Source of the DNA: JAVVUJ01 sp964461765
GTDB taxonomy: Bacteria > Bacillota > Clostridia > Peptostreptococcales > Anaerovoracaceae
Reading direction: 5' to 3'
Assembly: GCA_964461765.1 (NCBI GenBank)
Contig: CAYWVS010000034.1
Coordinates: forward strand, 1-33,673
Length of the DNA: 33,673 nt
Part shown: positions 1 through 9,188 of the stretch, one piece after another
Layout: the number at the start of each line of letters is the position of its first letter
Position numbering within the stretch: position 1 is the stretch's first letter
The notes under the pieces: model-generated
Seen by the model: the letters and a program-made list of their open reading frames with translations, nothing else
Told to the model about the DNA's origin: nothing
Databases searched by the model: none
Translations under genes and position numbers: made by a program

Positions 1-2
1 GT

Positions 3-776
3 GAAGAAAAATACAGAATGAACCGTATGGGTGAGGTCTGCGGAGAAGCCTTATGGATTTTGGTAAATCAAGTCCGAGCCGGAAATATTGAAAAAATTTT
101 TTTTGAAGCGAAATTCGGTAAAGGCAAAGACAGTGTTTTTCCTCCCATTACTTTGAGTATGGATAATAAGCAGGTTACCTTAGAGGGTAAAATCGATAGA
201 GTAGATCTGCTTCCGGGAAGCTACGCAAAGATTATAGACTATAAGTCGGGAAAAGAAAAATTTTCTATAAAAGAGGCTAAGGCAGGGATAAAGCTGCAGC
301 TTTTATTATATCTAAAAGCTACGAAAATGAAACCGGCGGGTGTATTTTACTTCGAAATAGGGGAAACTCAAATTAATGCCACTGACATAGGTCAAGGAGA
401 ATATTCCCTTAAAGTACAAGAGGAAAGAGAAAAAACCTACAAACTGGATGGAGTTGTATTGGATGATGAGAACATTATAAGCAGCATAGCAGGAGAATTT
501 TCTGGGTACTCTCAAATTCTTCAGGTAAGGAAAACCAAGGAAGGAAGATATGCCGGTACAGCAGAGGAGAGGATTCTTACTGAAGAGGAATTTCAACAAC
601 TGGAGGAAGCGGTGGAAGAAAAAGTAAAAGAAATTTGTACCAACTTAAATTCCGGGCAAATTCCCATATATCCCTTTAAAACACAAACCACCACAGCCTG
701 TACATTCTGTCTTTATAAAGGAATATGCGTTTTTGACTTAACCTTTGACGGATGTTCCTTTAATATGATAAAATAA
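3..776 (+). CDS. addB: AddB, ATP-dependent nuclease subunit B (C-terminal part, 5' truncated by window)
   Basis: The reading frame is open to the window edge, so this is the last 257 residues of a protein usually above 1,100 residues. AddB is the second nuclease-bearing subunit of the AddAB helicase-nuclease, which processes double-strand breaks for recombination. Seen here: the PD-(D/E)XK nuclease signature GKIDRVD, then IIDYKSG, then a QLLLYL helix, and a C-terminal CTFC-x5-C followed by VFD. That spacing matches the last three cysteines of the AddB iron-sulfur staple (the first lies far upstream). The in-frame ATG at 18 is internal and not a start, because codons before it continue the family match (EEKYRM). 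No addA follows; cysK comes 31 nt later. Confidence 0.9.
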   Translation, partial: EEKYRMNRMGEVCGEALWILVNQVRAGNIEKIFFEAKFGKGKDSVFPPITLSMDNKQVTLEGKIDRVDLLPGSYAKIIDYKSGKEKFSIKEAKAGIKLQLLLYLKATKMKPAGVFYFEIGETQINATDIGQGEYSLKVQEEREKTYKLDGVVLDDENIISSIAGEFSGYSQILQVRKTKEGRYAGTAEERILTEEEFQQLEEAVEEKVKEICTNLNSGQIPIYPFKTQTTTACTFCLYKGICVFDLTFDGCSFNMIK

Positions 777-807
777 TAGTAATTTATGTGAAAAGGGGGA
801 TTTTTAA

Positions 808-1737
808 ATGAAGATTGCAAAAGACTTAACGAAATTAATCGGAAACACACCCATGGTGTATCTCAATAAATACGGCAAGGAAGTCGGTGCCACAGAGGCA
901 TCTCTTATTGCTAAGCTAGAATATTTTAATCCTTTGGGAAGCGTAAAAGATCGTGCGGCATTAGCCATGATTGAAGATGCCGAAGCCAGCGGGGTTCTAA
1001 AGCCTGGCAGTGTAATCATCGAACCTACCAGCGGCAATACCGGTATTGGCTTAGCTTTTGTTTCCCAAGTAAAGGGCTATAGGATTGTATTGACCATGCC
1101 TGAAACCATGAGTATAGAGCGCAGAAATCTGTTAGCAGCTTTAGGAGCGGAAATTGTGCTTACACCGGGCAAGGCAGGAATGTCAGGAGCCATTCGAGAG
1201 GCGGAGAGGTTGGCAGCAGAAACACCTCACTCCTTTATTCCCGGTCAGTTTATTAACCCTGCAAATCCACGAATCCATGTAGAAACTACCGCAGAAGAAA
1301 TCTGGCATGACACAGATGGTCAAGTGGATATCTTTGTGGCAGGAGTAGGTACGGGAGGCACTGTTACAGGTGTGGGAGAGGGACTAAAAAGCCATAGCAA
1401 TTTTGTAAAAATTGTCGCTGTAGAGCCTTTCGATTCTCCTGTTTTATCAGGAGGGGAAGCGGGCCCTCATAAGCTTCAAGGAATCGGAGCAGGATTTGTA
1501 CCGGCAGTTTTAAATGTAAATATTATCGATGAAATTATTAAGGTTAAAGCTGAAAATGCCTTTGAAACATCCAGAATACTGGCGGCAACGGAAGGGCTCT
1601 TAGTAGGTATTTCAGCGGGAGCAGCTGTTTATGCAGCTACTCAACTTGCAAAACGTGAGGAAAATACCGGGAAAAACATTGTGATATTGCTTCCGGATAC
1701 GGGGGAGAGATATCTATCTACAGATTTATACTCATAA
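808..1737 (+). CDS. cysK: Cysteine synthase A (O-acetylserine sulfhydrylase)
   Basis: A 309-residue fold-type II PLP enzyme that makes L-cysteine from O-acetylserine and sulfide in the cytoplasm. Seen: the IGNTPMV opening, the PLP lysine in GSVKDR (about K47), the substrate loop EPTSGNTG, the phosphate-binding GVGTGGTVTG loop, and a GISAGAA motif near the C-terminus. Full length matches the family. The start at 808 has an AGGGGG Shine-Dalgarno run at 794-799. The gene follows addB by 31 nt with no visible promoter or T-box, so it may be read through from addB. Paralogues such as cystathionine beta-synthase-like enzymes share these motifs, so exact substrate preference is inferred. Confidence 0.92.
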   Translation: MKIAKDLTKLIGNTPMVYLNKYGKEVGATEASLIAKLEYFNPLGSVKDRAALAMIEDAEASGVLKPGSVIIEPTSGNTGIGLAFVSQVKGYRIVLTMPETMSIERRNLLAALGAEIVLTPGKAGMSGAIREAERLAAETPHSFIPGQFINPANPRIHVETTAEEIWHDTDGQVDIFVAGVGTGGTVTGVGEGLKSHSNFVKIVAVEPFDSPVLSGGEAGPHKLQGIGAGFVPAVLNVNIIDEIIKVKAENAFETSRILAATEGLLVGISAGAAVYAATQLAKREENTGKNIVILLPDTGERYLSTDLYS

Positions 1738-1747
1738 AGGATATGAT

Positions 1748-1814
1748 AGCAAGATAAAAAGTCAGATGTAATTAACATGAGCCAGGTATCTTTTTATGTC
1801 TTTTTACTCTTGCT
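1748..1814 (+). terminator. Imperfect long-loop inverted repeat between cysK and the first acyl-CoA synthetase
   Basis: The arms 1748-1761 and 1800-1814 pair over 14 bp with one bulged C (1807), around a 38-nt loop. A T-rich stretch follows at 1815-1827. It lies just after cysK, so it could be a weak terminator or attenuator, but the long loop and A/T pairs make this uncertain. Confidence 0.3.
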
Positions 1815-1866
1815 TAATATATTTTTTAAAGTCTTTGATTTTAACCATGGAAACGAGGATAAAAAA

Positions 1867-3588
1867 ATGAATAGTGCCAAATTTAAAGATTCCATTTATG
1901 TTCATCGTCCCATAACAAATTTAAAAGAAATGCTGTATACCAGCGTAGAGCTTTACAAGGAAAAAGCCGCATTTTTAGTGAAGGATCGGCTGGGAGGAGA
2001 ATATCGTCCCATAAGCTATGATCAGTTGAGAGAAGACGTAGACGGACTTGGAACAGCTCTGATAGACCTAGGCTTGTCAGGGAAAAAAATAGCCGTCATT
2101 GGTGAGAATCGCTATGAATGGGTGGTAGCCTATTTGGCAACAGTTTGTGGTACCGGTGTTGTGGTTCCCTTGGATAGAGAGCTTCCCTCCAACGAAATTT
2201 CCAATTTGTTGACCAGATCAGAGGCTACGGCCATAGTTTACTCCAGTAAGCTGGAAACTTCCGTCTTAGAGTCGGTAAAAAGTGTGGAATCCATAGAGTA
2301 TTTGATAAGCATGGACAAATTAAACCATGATGAGGATATGGGTTTTTACTCCATGAAGGAATTGATTAGAACCGGAAAGCAGCTTGTCAGAGAAGAAAAG
2401 CAATATTTTATAGAAGCTCCTATAGACAACGAGGCTCTTTGCTCCATTCTCTTTACTTCAGGCACCACAGGAATGGCCAAGGGTGTCATGCTATCTCATA
2501 AAAATATTGCTTCTAACGTATATAACATGTCAAAATATGTGGATGTATCGAAAAACCAAATCGGACTATCCGTTTTGCCAATGCACCACACCTATGAATT
2601 AACTTGCCATATATTTACTAGCATCTTTCAAGGATGCACAGTTGCAATCTGTGAAGGACTAAAATATATTGTAAAAAATATGGCAGAATCAAAAGCTACT
2701 CTAATGCTCGGGGTACCTCTCATTTTTGAATCCATGCATAAAAAGGTATGGAAAAAAGCTGAGGCGGGAGGAAAAGCCGAAAAGATGAGGGCAGCCGTGC
2801 AGTTGGCAAAAAAGCTAGAAAAGTTTAACATTAGATCCATGAAAAAACTGTTTAAGGCAGTACATCAGGCCATGGGAGGCAACATGCAGCTCTTTATTTC
2901 CGGTGCGGCTGCCATTGATCCTACGGTCGTTGAGGATTTTAATGCCATGGGTGTTACCATGATTCAAGGATACGGAATGACGGAAAATGCTCCAATTATC
3001 GCAGTAAACAAAGATCGATACCACAAGGCTGCCTCAGTAGGATTTCCCATGCCGGGTACAGAGGTGGAGATTGTGGATCAAGATGAAAACGGTGTGGGTG
3101 AGATCATCTGTAGGGGTGATTCTGTCATGATAGGTTATTACAATGATCCTGAAGAAACTGCTAAAGTGATTCGGGATGGTTGGCTATACACAGGGGACTA
3201 TGGATATTTTGACAAGGATGGTTTCCTGTATATTTCCGGACGTAAGAAAAATGTCATCATTACAAAGAATGGCAAAAATGTATTTCCCGAAGAAATTGAA
3301 CTTTACTTAAATAAAAATCCTTTTATACAGGAAGTAGTAGTCTATGGATTAAATGAAGAAGATGGAGATACAGTCATTTGTGCAGAAATTTTACCTGATT
3401 TTGAAAGCTTAGAAGAAGAAATGGGGAAGGTTTCAGAGGCAGAACTCAGAAGGATTCTCCAAGACATTATTCATAATACCAATGAGCTGATGGCACCCTA
3501 TAAAAGGGTTAAGAGATTTGAGATTAGGGAAACAGAGTTTGAAAAAACCACCACCAAAAAGATTAAACGGCACGGAATTAATGGTTAA
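1867..3588 (+). CDS. AMP-forming long-chain acyl-CoA synthetase (first of tandem pair)
   Basis: An ANL-superfamily adenylating ligase of 573 residues. It would activate a fatty or other carboxylic acid with ATP and load it on CoA. Seen: P-loop-like LFTSGTTGMAKG (about 194-206), HHTYE, GYGMTE (about 368-373), TGDYGY (about 443), the hinge GRKKN, and the C-terminal TTTKKIKR carrying the likely catalytic lysine. I start at ATG 1867 because GAGGA lies at 1855-1859. A longer frame from ATG 1777 adds 30 hydrophobic residues with no ribosome site and poor family fit. The next gene is a paralogue 39 nt downstream with the same architecture. The acid substrate cannot be read from sequence. Confidence 0.88.
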   Translation: MNSAKFKDSIYVHRPITNLKEMLYTSVELYKEKAAFLVKDRLGGEYRPISYDQLREDVDGLGTALIDLGLSGKKIAVIGENRYEWVVAYLATVCGTGVVVPLDRELPSNEISNLLTRSEATAIVYSSKLETSVLESVKSVESIEYLISMDKLNHDEDMGFYSMKELIRTGKQLVREEKQYFIEAPIDNEALCSILFTSGTTGMAKGVMLSHKNIASNVYNMSKYVDVSKNQIGLSVLPMHHTYELTCHIFTSIFQGCTVAICEGLKYIVKNMAESKATLMLGVPLIFESMHKKVWKKAEAGGKAEKMRAAVQLAKKLEKFNIRSMKKLFKAVHQAMGGNMQLFISGAAAIDPTVVEDFNAMGVTMIQGYGMTENAPIIAVNKDRYHKAASVGFPMPGTEVEIVDQDENGVGEIICRGDSVMIGYYNDPEETAKVIRDGWLYTGDYGYFDKDGFLYISGRKKNVIITKNGKNVFPEEIELYLNKNPFIQEVVVYGLNEEDGDTVICAEILPDFESLEEEMGKVSEAELRRILQDIIHNTNELMAPYKRVKRFEIRETEFEKTTTKKIKRHGING

Positions 3589-3627
3589 AAAAGTCCCGAC
3601 TAAGGCCAAGGAGAAGGAGTGAGTTGA

Positions 3628-5433
3628 GTGAACCCAGAGGAGCATGAAAAAATTAAAATTGATCAGTTAATTTATGCAGAAGAGGTTGTTCAAAATATTA
3701 AAGATTCCAAAGACAAAAGGGTACTGTACAGGGATAGCAGACCTATAACGGACATAAAGCATATGTGGGAAAGCAGCGTAAGTCACTTTGGAGACCGACC
3801 TGCTTTTCACGTAAAAGATAAACCGGGAGGACCATATAGGGAAATTACTTATGGGCAAGCGGATGAAGATGTTCGTGCTTTATTAACTGCCCTCGTGGAT
3901 TTAGGACTAAAGGGAAAAAGCATTGCAATTATTGGGGATAACTCCTATCAGTGGGCTATCTCTTATTTGGCTGTTGTCTGTGGTACAGGAATTGTAGTGC
4001 CTTTGGATAAAGAGCTTCCCCACAATGAGCTTGAACAGTTGGTCAAGGAGGCGGAGGTGGAGTGCATCCTTTATGGGGGAAGATTTTCTGAAATCTTCCA
4101 AACTACAAGGGAAAAAGGAAACACTACCTTAAAGCATTTCATTAATCTCAATGGAAAAGAAAGCAATGAAAATGAGCATGCCCTAAAGGATTTGTTATCC
4201 TTGGGTAAAAAAAGAAGGGAAGAGGGAGATCGAACCTTTGAAGAGGCTGTCATTCAGAGAGATGAAATGAATATTTTGCTGTTTACTTCGGGAACCACCG
4301 GCGTATCCAAAGGAGTTATGCTTTCTCAAGGCAATATCGTAGAGGATTTGATGGCGGCCCCCACCCTTTTAAAGGTCATGCCTGAGGATGTATTTTTTTC
4401 AGTTTTGCCCATCCATCACACCTACGAATGTACCTGTGGATTTTTAATGCCACTGTACAAAGGAGCCTCCATTGCATATTGTGAGGGTCTGAAATACATC
4501 GTAAAGAACCTGTCAGAGGCCAAGCCTACTATCTTTTTAGGCGTTCCCCTACTTTTTGAAAGCCTTTATAAAAAAATTTGGCAAAACATTAGAAAAAGTG
4601 GAAAAGAGAAAACTTTAAAAAAAATAATCGCATTAAACAATAAGACTAAAAAGATCGGTCTGGATCTGGGCTCTGTGTTTTTTAAGAAAATTACCGCTGT
4701 ATTCGGAGGGCGGATGAGAATGATGATTTGCGGAGGAGCGGCTATTGACCCAAATGTCCTTCAGGGAATCAGAGATTTTGGAGTTCCCGCTTTACAGGGT
4801 TACGGGTTGACAGAATGTTCCCCTATCTGTGCCCTGAATCCGGATCAATACATTAAAAATAACTCTGCAGGTTATCCCTTGCCGGGTTTCCAAATTAAAA
4901 TTCACAATGCCAACAGTGAAACGGGAATCGGAGAAATTTGTACGGCTGGAAAAAATGTGATGATGGGTTATTATCGGAATGAAGAGGCCACCAAAGAAGT
5001 CCTGAGAGATGGTTGGTTCCATACGGGAGACTTGGGATATCTGGATGAAGATGGGTATGTTATCATAACGGGAAGGCAGAAAAATGTAATCATTACAAAG
5101 AACGGAAAAAATGTTTTTCCTGAGGAAATAGAATTCTATCTTGGGGGCATTCCTTTTGTAGAAGAATGCTTGGTTTGGGGAAAAGATACCAATGATGGAA
5201 GTGATACTATGATTACTGCCACTGTTCGTTTAGAAGCGGAAGAAATGAAAGAACTGCTGGGAGAGGGTTATACGAAGGAAGAAGCACTAAATGCCCTTTG
5301 GAAACAAATTGACGTGATAAATGAGGAGCTTCCTTTCTTTAAACGGATCAAACATGTCATTTTAAGAGAAGAAGAATTTGAAAAAACTACTGGTAAGAAG
5401 ATTAAACGATTTGTGGAATCAAATAAGGAGTAG
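3628..5433 (+). CDS. AMP-forming long-chain acyl-CoA synthetase (second of tandem pair)
   Basis: A 601-residue paralogue of the preceding gene, sharing the segments IHHTYE, CEGLKYIVKN, TKNGKNVFPEEIE and TTGKKIKR. Seen: LFTSGTTGVSKG (about 218-229), GYGLTE (about 391-396) and TGDLGY (about 466). Expected activity is ATP-dependent formation of acyl-AMP and then acyl-CoA in the cytoplasm or at the membrane face. The start is GTG 3628, placed by AAGGAG at 3614-3619. A GTG at 3619 runs into a stop at once. The N-terminus carries about 25 extra residues before the region shared with the first copy. The racemase-family gene follows after only 4 nt, with its ribosome site inside this gene's end, so the two are likely translationally coupled. 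Confidence 0.88.
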   Translation: MNPEEHEKIKIDQLIYAEEVVQNIKDSKDKRVLYRDSRPITDIKHMWESSVSHFGDRPAFHVKDKPGGPYREITYGQADEDVRALLTALVDLGLKGKSIAIIGDNSYQWAISYLAVVCGTGIVVPLDKELPHNELEQLVKEAEVECILYGGRFSEIFQTTREKGNTTLKHFINLNGKESNENEHALKDLLSLGKKRREEGDRTFEEAVIQRDEMNILLFTSGTTGVSKGVMLSQGNIVEDLMAAPTLLKVMPEDVFFSVLPIHHTYECTCGFLMPLYKGASIAYCEGLKYIVKNLSEAKPTIFLGVPLLFESLYKKIWQNIRKSGKEKTLKKIIALNNKTKKIGLDLGSVFFKKITAVFGGRMRMMICGGAAIDPNVLQGIRDFGVPALQGYGLTECSPICALNPDQYIKNNSAGYPLPGFQIKIHNANSETGIGEICTAGKNVMMGYYRNEEATKEVLRDGWFHTGDLGYLDEDGYVIITGRQKNVIITKNGKNVFPEEIEFYLGGIPFVEECLVWGKDTNDGSDTMITATVRLEAEEMKELLGEGYTKEEALNALWKQIDVINEELPFFKRIKHVILREEEFEKTTGKKIKRFVESNKE

Positions 5434-5437
5434 AGCT

Positions 5438-6532
5438 ATGAACAAGGAGCTAAGGTACCCCAGAGTTGAGTTAGATTTAAAAAAATTAAAGCATAATATT
5501 GACGCTACTGTTGAAATCTGTAGAAGGCAGGGCGTCGGCGTGGCAGGTGTAGTAAAGGGCTTCAACGGCATCCCCGAGGGAATGGCTGTTTACGAGGAAA
5601 CGGACTGTGATTATGTGGCTTCCTCCAGATTAGAGCAGTTGGAAGATGCGAGGAAAATCGGCATTACAAAACCTTTAATGCTCATTCGAGTACCCATGAT
5701 TAGTGAAGCCGCAGAGGCAGTGCGGTTGGCGGATATTAGTTTAAATTCTGAAGTATCCGTACTTGAGGCATTAAATGTAGAAGCTGATAAGCAAAAAAAG
5801 ATTCACCAGGTCATACTCATGGTGGATTTAGGGGATTTAAGAGAAGGTTTTTGGGGCGGGGAGGAACTTCTTAAAGCCGCCTTGTTAGTTGAAAAGGATT
5901 TGAAAAATTTAAAGCTTATGGGTGTTGGTACCAATTTGGGCTGTTATGGTTCTGTTGCCGCTACTACTGAAAAGATGGAGGAATTGATTGGTCATGTAGA
6001 GATGATTGAGAATTCCATTGGGCGACAGTTGGACATCATATCCGGCGGAGCTACCAGCTCGTTTCCTTTGGTGCTCAAAGAACAGATGCCTGCAAGGATC
6101 AACAACTTGCGCTTGGGTGAGGGCATTATATTGGGTAAGGATCTCAAAGATCTCTATGGGTACGATATGGATTTTCTCAATCAGGATGCATTCATATTAA
6201 AGGCTGAGATCATAGAACTAAAGGACAAGCCCTCATACCCCGTAGGAGAATTAGCTTATGATGCCTTTGGTAATGTGGGAGTTTATGAAGACCGTGGAAT
6301 TCGCAAGAGAGCCTTGCTGGCTTTGGGAAAGGTGGATTTTGCCTATCCGGAAAGCTTGATTCCTGCTCATGAGGGTGTGGAGGTTTTAGGAGCCAGTAGC
6401 GATCATTTAATCATGGATGTGGAGGATAGCCCTAGAGATTGGAAGGTGGGAGACATCATGGAGTTTTATCTCTGTTATGCTACCATCGTCTTTGTCACCA
6501 ATTCCCCCAATGTGCAAATTGTTTGCATTTAA
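5438..6532 (+). CDS. Alanine/ornithine racemase family PLP enzyme
   Basis: A 364-residue fold-type III (alanine-racemase-like barrel) PLP enzyme. Seen: the PLP lysine in VVKGFNG (about K40), SSRLEQLEDAR, LIRVPMISE, DISLNSE, LMVDLGDLREG, GGATSS and LRLGEGIILG. This set resembles the clostridial ornithine racemase group more than true alanine racemase, so D/L-ornithine or a similar amino acid is the likely substrate (inference). None of the ornithine-fermentation partners (oraSE, ord, ortAB) lies in the window. The start at 5438 has AAGGAG at 5425-5430 inside the preceding gene's end. An upstream in-frame ATG at 5378 lies inside that gene and is rejected. lysA follows after 77 nt. Confidence 0.8.
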   Translation: MNKELRYPRVELDLKKLKHNIDATVEICRRQGVGVAGVVKGFNGIPEGMAVYEETDCDYVASSRLEQLEDARKIGITKPLMLIRVPMISEAAEAVRLADISLNSEVSVLEALNVEADKQKKIHQVILMVDLGDLREGFWGGEELLKAALLVEKDLKNLKLMGVGTNLGCYGSVAATTEKMEELIGHVEMIENSIGRQLDIISGGATSSFPLVLKEQMPARINNLRLGEGIILGKDLKDLYGYDMDFLNQDAFILKAEIIELKDKPSYPVGELAYDAFGNVGVYEDRGIRKRALLALGKVDFAYPESLIPAHEGVEVLGASSDHLIMDVEDSPRDWKVGDIMEFYLCYATIVFVTNSPNVQIVCI

Positions 6533-6609
6533 ACATAAATTTTTTAAAAACTTTAAACAAGATAAGACTTAATTATAGTTGAAAAGCAGAATAGATTGGA
6601 GAAGGATAT

Positions 6610-7884
6610 ATGAAAGATCATTTTATGTTTTCAAAGGTAGATACCGTGGAATTAGCTCGCAAATACGGTACTCCCCTCTACGTAATGAGCGAGGATATAA
6701 TTGAGGAGAAGTTGAAAACGATAAAAGAACATTTCTTGGATAAATATCCTGATACCAAAGTTTTTTATGCAAGTAAAGCATTTATTTCTTTAAGGATGTG
6801 TCAAATTATAAATAGTCATGGCATAGGACTGGATGCTGTGTCCGGAGGGGAGGCATACACTGGGTTAAAGGCAGGTATGAAAGCAGAGGACATTTCTCTT
6901 CACGGAAACAATAAAACTGATGCTGAAATTGAGTTGGCATTGGAAAAAGGCATCGGCAAGATCATCCTTGACAGCATCTCAGAAATCTATCAAATAGAAA
7001 ACATTGCTAAGAAATTAAAAAAAACCATTGATGTGTTAATTCGGGTAAATCCTTCTACGGATTCCGATACTCATGAAAAGATCAGCACTGCTCAGACAGA
7101 TTGCAAGTTTGGCGTTCCTCTGATTCAGGTGGTGGAGGCTGCCAAGTTAATTCAATCATCACAGTTCCTTACTTACAAAGGTCTTCATTACCATATTGGA
7201 TCTCAAATATTTAAGAATCATTTTCATATTGCAGCACTAAAAAAATCTATAGTCCTAGTGAAAAGCATAAAAGATGATTTGGGGTTGGTTACAGAAGTTC
7301 TCAATATCGGTGGGGGTCTAGGTGTGGATTACATGGATTTTCATGGTACTGTAGATTTTAAAGACTTCATATCCCCCATTATGGATGTGATGGAAGAAGA
7401 ATTTAAAAGCTTTGGAATGAAACGACCTGAAGTTCATATTGAGCCCGGTCGTTGGATTGCTGCAGAAGCAGGAATTACTCTCTATACTGTGGGAGTGATA
7501 AAGGAAATACCCCAAGTGAGAACCTACGTATCCGTAGATGGAGGAATGCCGGATAACCCTAGACCTGCACTTTATGATGCAAAATACAATGCCTTAGTTG
7601 CAAACAAAGCTAATGCACCCAAAGACACAGAGGTAACCATTGCAGGGAAATGCTGTGAAACCGGAGATGTTCTCATAAAAAATATCAGCTTGCCCAAGTT
7701 GGAAAGGGGAGATATACTGGCAGTTTTGGCAACAGGAGCTTATAATTATTCTATGGCAAGCAATTATAATGGAATTCCAAAAGCGGCAGTTGTGTTTGTG
7801 AAGGATGGAAAAGATGTTCTTTCCGTCAGAAAACAGACATATGATGATTTATTATTACAAGAAATGGACTGGAGGAATCAATGA
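6610..7884 (+). CDS. lysA: Diaminopimelate decarboxylase
   Basis: A fold-type III PLP decarboxylase of 424 residues that converts meso-diaminopimelate to L-lysine, the last lysine step. Seen: the PLP lysine in FYASKA (K56), HYHIGSQ, the phosphate-binding GGGLGVDY, HIEPGR, DNPRPALY, CCETGD at about 348-353 (partner-subunit active-site cysteine; most family members have CESGD), and NYSMASNYN near the C-terminus. GGAGAAGGA at about 6597-6606 supports ATG 6610. It overlaps dapF by 4 nt (ATGA at 7881), giving a coupled pair for the end of the lysine pathway. Some homologues act on ornithine or arginine; the dapF partner argues for diaminopimelate. Confidence 0.9.
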   Translation: MKDHFMFSKVDTVELARKYGTPLYVMSEDIIEEKLKTIKEHFLDKYPDTKVFYASKAFISLRMCQIINSHGIGLDAVSGGEAYTGLKAGMKAEDISLHGNNKTDAEIELALEKGIGKIILDSISEIYQIENIAKKLKKTIDVLIRVNPSTDSDTHEKISTAQTDCKFGVPLIQVVEAAKLIQSSQFLTYKGLHYHIGSQIFKNHFHIAALKKSIVLVKSIKDDLGLVTEVLNIGGGLGVDYMDFHGTVDFKDFISPIMDVMEEEFKSFGMKRPEVHIEPGRWIAAEAGITLYTVGVIKEIPQVRTYVSVDGGMPDNPRPALYDAKYNALVANKANAPKDTEVTIAGKCCETGDVLIKNISLPKLERGDILAVLATGAYNYSMASNYNGIPKAAVVFVKDGKDVLSVRKQTYDDLLLQEMDWRNQ

Positions 7885-8696
7885 TAGGGGTTCGAAAATA
7901 TCATGGTGCCGGCAACGATTTCGTCCTTTTAAAGGATCTTTCCGGTATTGATAATTTAGAGGAATTTGTGCGCAATGTCTGCCACAGGCGTTATGGCATA
8001 GGTGCCGATGGTGTAATGTTTCCCGGAGAATCTCAGACAGCCGATATTTTTATGACTTACTATAATTCGGACGGCAGCAGAGGGGACATGTGCGGCAACG
8101 GACTCCGTTGTTTTTGCAAATTTGTCAGAGACATTGAGTTAATCCCAAAAGATGATTTTACCGTGGAAACCTTGGCGGGAATTATGACTGTCCACATGGG
8201 AGAAAGTGATGTACGGGTGAATATAGGAAGCCCTTGTTTGGATGTGGCACAAATCCCTGTAATCAGTGAAAATTCGGTGTTTATTCAAGAACCCATCACC
8301 GTATTAGATAAAACCTTTCAGGTAAGCAGCGTACTCATGGGGGTTCCTCACAGCGTCATAGAAGTGGATTCCTTAAATAAAGAAGAAGTGCTGAAATACG
8401 GGCCGCTTTTGGAAGCTGCAGATTGTTTTCCTTCCAGAACTAACGTGAATTTCGTAAGTGTTATCAGTGAGCATGAAATAGAAATTGACACTTGGGAAAG
8501 AGGTGCAGGCAACACCCTGGCTTGCGGCACCGGATCTTGTGCTGCTGTATTTTTGCTGAATCGTTTAGGACGGGTGGGACGTCAAGTTCAGGTAAATGCA
8601 CCCGGCGGAATATTACATGTTACAATTGGAGAGGATAACCTTCTGCACTTAACCGGAGGTGCACAACTGATCTTAGAGGGAATTTACAATAATTGA
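7881..8696 (+). CDS. dapF: Diaminopimelate epimerase
   Basis: A 271-residue PLP-independent epimerase that converts LL- to meso-diaminopimelate for lysine and peptidoglycan. It uses a two-cysteine acid/base pair. Both cysteines are visible: C71 in DMCGNGLRC and C215 in ACGTGSCAA. KYHGAGNDF at the N-terminus, GADGVMF, and the mid-protein VPHSV and SRTNVNF segments also fit. Length is normal. The start overlaps the lysA stop (ATGA), with GGAGGA at 7871-7876 just upstream inside lysA. No terminator is clear after the stop, and about 100 nt separate it from the DUF1540 gene. Confidence 0.93.
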   Translation: MIGVRKYHGAGNDFVLLKDLSGIDNLEEFVRNVCHRRYGIGADGVMFPGESQTADIFMTYYNSDGSRGDMCGNGLRCFCKFVRDIELIPKDDFTVETLAGIMTVHMGESDVRVNIGSPCLDVAQIPVISENSVFIQEPITVLDKTFQVSSVLMGVPHSVIEVDSLNKEEVLKYGPLLEAADCFPSRTNVNFVSVISEHEIEIDTWERGAGNTLACGTGSCAAVFLLNRLGRVGRQVQVNAPGGILHVTIGEDNLLHLTGGAQLILEGIYNN

Positions 8697-8796
8697 AAAA
8701 TTATGTATGAAAGCTTTTGATTTAGGAAACCCTATTACTGTTTAAAATTATTGAGGATACATTGAGTCATTCTCTGTAAACTTTCAGGAGGGAAAA

Positions 8797-8964
8797 ATGA
8801 ATCAAAAAGATGGAAATCCTAGCATCAAATGTTTGGTGCCCGAATGTGCTTATCACTGCTCCGGAGCAGATTACTGCACATTAGCTTCTATTCAAGTAGG
8901 TACTCATGAAAAGAGTCCTACAGAAACCAAATGCACTGATTGTCAGTCTTTTGTAGCAAAATAG
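8797..8964 (+). CDS. DUF1540 domain small cysteine protein
   Basis: A 55-residue protein with six cysteines at 12, 17, 21, 27, 46 and 49 (C-x4-C-x3-C-x5-C ... C-x2-C). This is the pattern of the DUF1540 family, common in spore-forming clostridia; a metal-binding role is likely but unproven. The start at 8797 has a strong CAGGAGGG site at 8785-8792. The gene stands alone and ends before a small hairpin and a good terminator at 9034-9073. Confidence 0.8.
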   Translation: MNQKDGNPSIKCLVPECAYHCSGADYCTLASIQVGTHEKSPTETKCTDCQSFVAK

Positions 8965-9033
8965 AGCAAAGCTAAAATGAATATGGTGCTTGCATTTAAA
9001 AGAATTGGTTCTTAGCAAGCAGTAAAAGACACG

Positions 9034-9073
9034 AATCGGCAGATAGTGATAGTATTATCATGATCTGCCGATT
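9034..9073 (+). terminator. Rho-independent terminator after the DUF1540 gene
   Basis: The arms 9034-9044 and 9063-9073 form a perfect 11-bp stem (AATCGGCAGAT with ATCTGCCGATT). A second inner stem, 9047-9051 with 9056-9060, makes a long hairpin. TTCTTTA follows. Confidence 0.75.
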
Positions 9074-9119
9074 TTCTTTAACCCAATATAGTAAATTATG
9101 TTAAATATCGGTAAAATCA

Positions 9120-9149
9120 TTGATTTAAAAATTCAAATTATGTGATAAT
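9120..9149 (+). promoter_or_regulatory. Candidate sigma-A promoter for the small lipoprotein gene
   Basis: TTGATT at 9120-9125, an 18-nt spacer and GATAAT at 9144-9149 with an extended TGT just before it. The lipoprotein start lies about 40 nt downstream. Confidence 0.45.
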
Positions 9150-9188
9150 AAAGTCTAATATTAATAAAATGAAGGAGGTTTTCAAATA

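Noticed and set aside
1777..1866. N-terminal hydrophobic extension (signal peptide) on the first acyl-CoA synthetase
   Set aside because: No ribosome site before ATG 1777, the region overlaps the inverted repeat, and the paralogue has no such segment.
8987..9021. Small hairpin (TGCTTGC with GCAAGCA) after the DUF1540 gene as an RNA gene
   Set aside because: A 7-bp stem with a 21-nt loop, no promoter before it and no T-run; the terminator follows just downstream.
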